Positions 13,277-16,859 of a DNA stretch of 16,859 nt are shown piece after piece. Each line of letters opens with the position of its first letter. Within the stretch, counting starts at the first letter, position 1. This DNA comes from Phycisphaerae bacterium (GTDB lineage: Bacteria; Planctomycetota; Phycisphaerae; Sedimentisphaerales; SG8-4). The stretch lies in the NCBI GenBank assembly GCA_030614945.1, contig JAUXAH010000009.1, positions 1 to 16,859 of the forward strand. Direction: 5' to 3'. The translations under genes and the position numbers were made by a program. Under the pieces are notes generated by a model. It ran no database searches. It worked only from the letters and a program-made list of their open reading frames with translations, and was not told the origin of the DNA.

Positions 13277-13448
13277 CATAAATGTCACCCATAAACTTAT
13301 TACGGTAGAAAAACACTACCGTACAGGGAAAGCGGAATTTTGAGCCTGTCGAAGTGGAACTTCGACCGCCATCAAAAGACAGTTTTTTTTAACAACTTTT
13401 CGGTTCAGTTGGGGGGGAAATCGAGCAGCTCGTAGCGAGGCCTGGTCA
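13271..13448 (+). ncRNA. Structured intergenic RNA (copy C)
   Basis: GGGTGAC/GTCACCC (13271-13277/13284-13290), TACGGTAG/CTACCGTA (13301-13308/13316-13323), GTCGAAG/CTTCGAC (13348-13354/13360-13366), with outer TTTTGA/TCAAAA (13338-13343/13372-13377). The second hairpin is the clearest case of changed bases with kept pairing: A and B have TAAGAGAG/CTCTCTTA there. Confidence 0.65.
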
Positions 13449-14018
13449 ATGGGACAACGAATGCCAGACGTACCGATATCCTATGGCAATAATTGCCTGG
13501 CATGTTTTGCCTCAGGTGAAACTCCGGAATTCGTCTACGCACGATTCATCGGTATGGAAATCTGTCCGGGAGCTCTAGATCCACACTGCACAATCCCACC
13601 AAACGACCGCACTTTCAAATTAACACAGCGAGACGGCTTACCCTGCAGATATCTATACGATGGCACCGACTGGAAAGTATGGGTCAACCTCTGGGTTGCG
13701 GCGCCAGGTCAAGGCAGCCTGGTCCTTCAAGATTCGGTGCCGTGGACATATTTCGAAGGTTACTTCGACACATGCCCGGGCGAGGGTATTGTCGTGGCCA
13801 ACGACATTGTTGGCTGTGCCCCTCACGATTGTATCTCCGGTGGAATCGGTGTCATCACCTGGACGCCCCAGGCAACCGAGCTCCTCGAGGCAATCAATCT
13901 CGCAAAAGGTGCGGACCTGTTCATGGAACTTTTTCCCCTGGCCGATGGCAAACTCGTTTACAAATTCTGCCGGCTGCAGGATGCAACCAACATCAAGATA
14001 CTATTCGAACCACCGTAA
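13449..14018 (+). CDS. Conserved-end, variable-middle protein of unknown function (copy C)
   Basis: 189 aa. Conserved N-terminus (MPDVPISYGNNCLACF, PPNDRTFKLTQ) and C-terminus (GKLVYKFCRLQDATNIKILF). In the middle it shares with B a pattern Y-F-x-G-x-x-D-x-C-P-x-E-G, followed by further cysteines, which A has lost. GAGG about ten bases before the ATG is the ribosome site. Confidence 0.8.
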   Translation: MGQRMPDVPISYGNNCLACFASGETPEFVYARFIGMEICPGALDPHCTIPPNDRTFKLTQRDGLPCRYLYDGTDWKVWVNLWVAAPGQGSLVLQDSVPWTYFEGYFDTCPGEGIVVANDIVGCAPHDCISGGIGVITWTPQATELLEAINLAKGADLFMELFPLADGKLVYKFCRLQDATNIKILFEPP

Positions 14019-14107
14019 ATCACCACGTCCCCTGGTACCAATCCGATCCGTTTGACGCAACGTGGTCCATCCTCACAAACTTTTTTCGGCTATTCTGGAT
14101 ATTTTTC

Positions 14108-14136
14108 TTGACCTTTCCGCTGCGAGCTCGTACAAT
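14108..14136 (+). promoter_or_regulatory. Sigma70-like promoter for the phage-type gene (copy C)
   Basis: TTGACC, 17 bp, TACAAT. The inverted repeat after the -10 seen in copy A is partly present here. Confidence 0.75.
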
Positions 14137-14182
14137 GCGATTAGAGAGGTCCAATGCTAACCGCATTTTAGGAGAAACGAAT

Positions 14183-14887
14183 ATGGCACTCGTAAAGTAT
14201 GGTGGCGGAATCGTGCAGATGTCCGGCTCAATCGCCGGGTCCGTTTTCGCCAGGAACAAGTCGGGCAATTACGTCCGGCCCAGGACCAAACCCGTCAACC
14301 CAAACAGCTTTCGACAAGAGTTTATCCGAACAGCTCTGAGTCATCTGGCAGAGCATTGGCATAAAGAGCTTGACGCAACTGAACGTGGACTCTGGGAGAC
14401 TTACGCCGCTGCGGTCGCGATGAAGAACAAGCTGGGAGAAACTATTCACCTGTCCGGCTTCAACCACTTCATCCGGACCAATTCCCCTCAGCTGATGCTT
14501 GCTGAAGACATCAAAGAAGCCGCCCCAACAACTTTGAGCTTGATGGAAAAAGATGAGACAACTATCTGCAGCGAAGAAAACATCGCAGGCCAGACGTTCA
14601 CGTTCACTTTTGACAACACTGGATGGGGCGTTACTCCCGACCTCAAGTACTGGATGTGCTTCTACCAGGGACAACCGCAACTCGCCAGTCGCCAGACCTT
14701 CCACGGCCCCTGGAGGTTTATGTCAGCTGCCGGTACTGTCGCAGGTGACGCGGGTACACAACAACTACCCGCCGAGTTTTCATTTGCTGAGGGACAAAAA
14801 GTCTGGTTCCAAGCAAGGATGATATCATTCTCTGGCAGAACATCCGAGATCTGGACCTTGCCACCAAAAACAATCGAAGCCGACTAA
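14183..14887 (+). CDS. Phage-type structural-like protein (copy C)
   Basis: 234 aa. Bases 14444-14507 are identical to copy A and differ from B; the C-terminal half (GWGVTPDLKYW, RQTFHGPWRF) is private. The KELDATERGLW segment replaces the TAVQR helix of A and B, while the Trp itself is kept. The strong ribosome site fixes the start, although the frame is open far upstream. Confidence 0.85.
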   Translation: MALVKYGGGIVQMSGSIAGSVFARNKSGNYVRPRTKPVNPNSFRQEFIRTALSHLAEHWHKELDATERGLWETYAAAVAMKNKLGETIHLSGFNHFIRTNSPQLMLAEDIKEAAPTTLSLMEKDETTICSEENIAGQTFTFTFDNTGWGVTPDLKYWMCFYQGQPQLASRQTFHGPWRFMSAAGTVAGDAGTQQLPAEFSFAEGQKVWFQARMISFSGRTSEIWTLPPKTIEAD

Positions 14888-14889
14888 CC

Positions 14890-14919
14890 GCCCTGGACTT
14901 TGGTAACATTGCCCAGGGC
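14890..14919 (+). promoter_or_regulatory. Start-region hairpin of short beta gene (copy C)
   Basis: GCCCTGG (14890-14896) pairs with CCAGGGC (14913-14919). The loop is identical to copy A although the preceding stop differs. Confidence 0.5.
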
Positions 14920-14920
14920 G

Positions 14921-15196
14921 ATGGTGACTGACGAAAAATCTTACGACGTCACAGGGGAGCTGACCCCTGATGTGACCGGTACCTACAACGATGCCGGCGA
15001 ATTTAACGGCAAGCGATATTACCAGCTCGCCGGCAACGGATGGTACATCCACTGGGACGGTGACATCAACTGGCTCATTAACGACAACCTCGGCGGCCCG
15101 GGTGCCAACTTCTGGCGTCGCAGCCAGCCGACCATCCCTGGTCAATTCTTCCCCCAGGATGGAGCCGTAGGAATCGCAACAGTTACCGAGATCTAA
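14921..15196 (+). CDS. Short aromatic beta-rich phage-type protein (copy C)
   Basis: 91 aa. YDVTGELTPDVTGTYNDAG, NGKRYYQLAGNGWYIHWDG, and a C-terminal VGIATVTEI. One codon shorter after the ATG than copy A. The central loop (NWLINDNLGGPGANFWRR) is private. TTG at 14900 is the alternative start. Confidence 0.75.
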   Translation: MVTDEKSYDVTGELTPDVTGTYNDAGEFNGKRYYQLAGNGWYIHWDGDINWLINDNLGGPGANFWRRSQPTIPGQFFPQDGAVGIATVTEI

Positions 15197-15217
15197 AAAC
15201 ACAACCGAGGTAGTGAC

Positions 15218-15886
15218 ATGACCGTCTGGCGTCCATGGCCTTATGCCGCAACGGCCATCGTCCAATGGGAATGGACGGGAGCACTGGCATATCTCTGGGT
15301 GACGTTCAAATACCCGATGGACCAGACCGTCAAGCCGATACACGCTCGATGGGAATGCAAAGTCAACGGAATTGTAAAAGCTGTAGGCCTGTCCGCCTGG
15401 CAGGATGAATTTACAATCCGGCTCACTGTCTTCGTCATACCAGCACTTCCCGACCGAGTGACACTCAAATACAAAGGCCCGGACACGAACCTACGGACCA
15501 CGTGGGACAAACAGTGGGAACCATGGGGACCGATTCTCGGCTATCGAGCCATGGGATCCCCATACTCCGGTACCTTGACGCATGCAGCTGTCGGCCCAAC
15601 AGACAATCTGAACGTAGCAGACGTCGGAGTCTTATTCCTGGACTGTTCAGCCAATGACGTCATCATCGGGGGATTCATCGGGGGCATCAACGGCCAACAT
15701 CTTCACGTAGCACGGCTCGACGCAGCTGCGAACGATGCTACCCTCGAGCATATCGAAGGCACCGGCAACCAGGATATTTTTCTTCACGCCGGCCTTGACG
15801 AAACCCTCACAGGTGAGTATGGTGGCTGGACTTTAGTATGCGATGGCTCGAGCTGGTTCGATGTGAGCCACGCAAAGCACGTTTAA
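15218..15886 (+). CDS. Tail-fibre-like protein (copy C)
   Basis: 222 aa. The N-terminus matches copy A (TVWRPWPYAATAIVQWEWTG), as does GSPYSGTLTHAAVGPTDNLN, while residues 41-80 differ from both. In the C-terminal domain LDAAANDATLEHIEGTG replaces LCAAANDATLEHNEGTG, removing a cysteine common to A and B. Confidence 0.85.
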   Translation: MTVWRPWPYAATAIVQWEWTGALAYLWVTFKYPMDQTVKPIHARWECKVNGIVKAVGLSAWQDEFTIRLTVFVIPALPDRVTLKYKGPDTNLRTTWDKQWEPWGPILGYRAMGSPYSGTLTHAAVGPTDNLNVADVGVLFLDCSANDVIIGGFIGGINGQHLHVARLDAAANDATLEHIEGTGNQDIFLHAGLDETLTGEYGGWTLVCDGSSWFDVSHAKHV

Positions 15887-15910
15887 CATAAAACAGAAAG
15901 AAGTAGTGAC

Positions 15911-16036
15911 ATGAAATTTGGAAAAGACCTATGGGAAGCGCTAACATTCCTAATCGCACTGCTCAAACTGATCATCAAGATGTTCGGTGACGACGACGAC
16001 AAAAAAGTCGCCGAAAAAAACAACGTCAAAATCTGA
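15911..16036 (+). CDS. 41 aa amphipathic peptide with acidic tail (copy C)
   Basis: MKFGKDLWEALTFLIALLKL, then IIKMFGDDDDKKVAEKNNVKI. The most diverged copy: only the MKFG start, one Trp, the hydrophobic helix and the acidic run are kept, which points to selection for physical character. The ribosome site here is AAGTAGTGAC, weaker than in A and B. Confidence 0.72.
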   Translation: MKFGKDLWEALTFLIALLKLIIKMFGDDDDKKVAEKNNVKI

Positions 16037-16041
16037 CCGGG

Positions 16042-16503
16042 ATGGATGGTGTTGAATATCGCATAGCCCGCGAATCCGATTTGCCCGCGATCGTCGCATT
16101 CGTGGACTTCTGGCTAGCAGGGCGGGGCCTGGCTGACAGCATCCCCGGCTCCGCCCATGATTACTTCGTGCCGGCTGGACGTCACCTCAAATATGTCACC
16201 AAATACGTGACACTCATCGCATTACTCGACAACTGCATCATCGGCTGGTCCGTCAAAACCCACCTCGGAGTATTGATCCATCTTCTCGTCGCCGGCACAT
16301 TCAGACACCGGGGAATCGGGACCGAGCTCCTCCGCCGGCATGACCCGAAATCCATCCGATCCAAAATTGACCAGGCCGCTGGAAATCCAGCTGAGTTTTA
16401 CGAAAAACTCGGCTACACCCGGTCACCCGAAAAGGCTGCCGGCAAGAAGCAAAACATCGAAACATTCATCAAAAGTCGATCGCAAAAGACAAACCAGACC
16501 TAA
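16042..16503 (+). CDS. GNAT-type N-acetyltransferase (copy C)
   Basis: 153 aa. RHRGIG and GNPAEFYEKLGY are present. The C-terminus runs eight residues past the A and B stops (after FIKS) because the stop is lost. A central block is base-identical to copy A, which is the best evidence of a recent exchange between A and C. Confidence 0.85.
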   Translation: MDGVEYRIARESDLPAIVAFVDFWLAGRGLADSIPGSAHDYFVPAGRHLKYVTKYVTLIALLDNCIIGWSVKTHLGVLIHLLVAGTFRHRGIGTELLRRHDPKSIRSKIDQAAGNPAEFYEKLGYTRSPEKAAGKKQNIETFIKSRSQKTNQT

Positions 16504-16530
16504 AACATCCACCGCCCTTCGAACCCCATC

Positions 16531-16583
16531 CCGCGGCTTCCCTCCAACGAGCTCGTCCGCAGCCCATTCTCGCGAAGCCGCGG
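16531..16583. repeat. 9 bp inverted repeat after acetyltransferase (copy C)
   Basis: CCGCGGCTT pairs with AAGCCGCGG, with ACGAGCTCGT inside. Same span as copy B with one compensated pair. Confidence 0.5.
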
Positions 16584-16596
16584 CAAAAAACAGTGC

Positions 16597-16807
16597 AAAA
16601 ACCCGATAAAATTAAACACACAACAAACGTACAACAAACGAAAATCAAATACGAAAAAAAGAGGAAAAGTATAAACGTCCGGCCCACGTCGATTTCGATA
16701 CAACATTGCAGGGAATAGAAATACGGCCCAGAGTGGAAGTCAATTTCGTAAGGTGGAAGTCAACATCCGGCTCAATACGCATTCGAACGATAAGCACATC
16801 CGGCCTA
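16597..16807. repeat. A-rich tract plus 11-bp-phased CGGCYCA boxes (copy C)
   Basis: Boxes start at 16680, 16724, 16768 and 16801 (gaps 44, 44, 33), identical in layout to copy A. Confidence 0.6.
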
Positions 16808-16859
16808 ATACAGTTTATCTTTTTTTTTGTTTACCGGTCCGGGGGGCGCGGGGCCCCCC
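16808..16859. other. Start of GC-rich region of copy C, cut by window end
   Basis: A T-run as in copy A, then ACCGGTCC and a final hairpin GGGGGG/CCCCCC (16841-16846/16854-16859). Bases after the T-run no longer match copy A. Confidence 0.4.

Larger units (their letters stand above)
11572..16859 (+). mobile_element. Repeat unit copy C (right-truncated by window)
   Basis: Third copy, complete from the ATGTCG control region through the acetyltransferase and phased boxes. It is cut just after the start of its GC-rich region. Copy C is closer to A than to B in the phased-box region and the acetyltransferase, and closer to B in the first residues of the phage-type protein, so no single order of duplication explains it. 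Confidence 0.65.

Noticed and set aside
13679..14182. Long upstream extension of the copy C phage-type gene
   Set aside because: Overlaps the preceding gene in another frame and the promoter; the strong ribosome site fixes the start at 14183.
1..16859. Ordinary prophage
   Set aside because: No terminase, portal, capsid, protease, tape-measure or lysis gene is seen in 16.8 kb, and the unit repeats with its own recombinase.

Overview
The window is a head-to-tail array of diverged copies of one unit of about 6.4 kb. All genes are on the + strand. Copy A (about 1-5045) lacks its left end, copy B (about 5046-11571) is complete, and copy C (about 11572-16859) lacks its right end. The same genes recur in the same order at offsets of 6339 and 6438 bases, measured between the starts of the winged-helix gene. 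Shine-Dalgarno sites and sigma70-like promoters are clear, so the host is bacterial. The virion-like proteins resemble, from memory only, hypothetical proteins seen in Planctomycetota genomes and their phages; that host guess is weak.

Each unit reads in order: a control region with five ATGTCG boxes and a promoter; orfA (140 aa, unknown); a catalytic-domain-only tyrosine recombinase (202 aa) overlapping orfA by ATGA; a winged-helix DNA-binding protein; a 150-185 nt intergenic region with hairpins that keep pairing while their bases change; a 185-189 aa protein with conserved ends and a variable middle; a strong TACAAT promoter; a 234-235 aa protein of phage type; a 91-92 aa aromatic beta-rich protein; a 222 aa protein with a tail-fibre-like C-terminus; a 41 aa amphipathic peptide; and a GNAT-type acetyltransferase. 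After these come an A-rich tract, a set of CGGCYCA boxes spaced at multiples of 11 bp, and 0.8-1.0 kb of GC-rich DNA with many helices, ending in an intrinsic terminator just before the next unit.

My reading, an inference, is that each unit is an integrative element: orfA, recombinase and winged-helix protein form a mobility or control operon, the phased boxes may be an origin or integrase arm sites, and the second operon makes surface or virion-like proteins. No capsid, portal, terminase or tail-tube gene is visible, so this is not a phage genome. It could be a satellite-like element or a system that collects and varies tail-fibre-like cassettes. Short blocks identical between one pair of copies but not the third show that the copies have recombined with each other.

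The two points most worth following are the large GC-rich region, whose 3' half has covarying helices between copies A and B and looks like a large structured RNA or structured origin, and the 11-bp-phased box array beside it.
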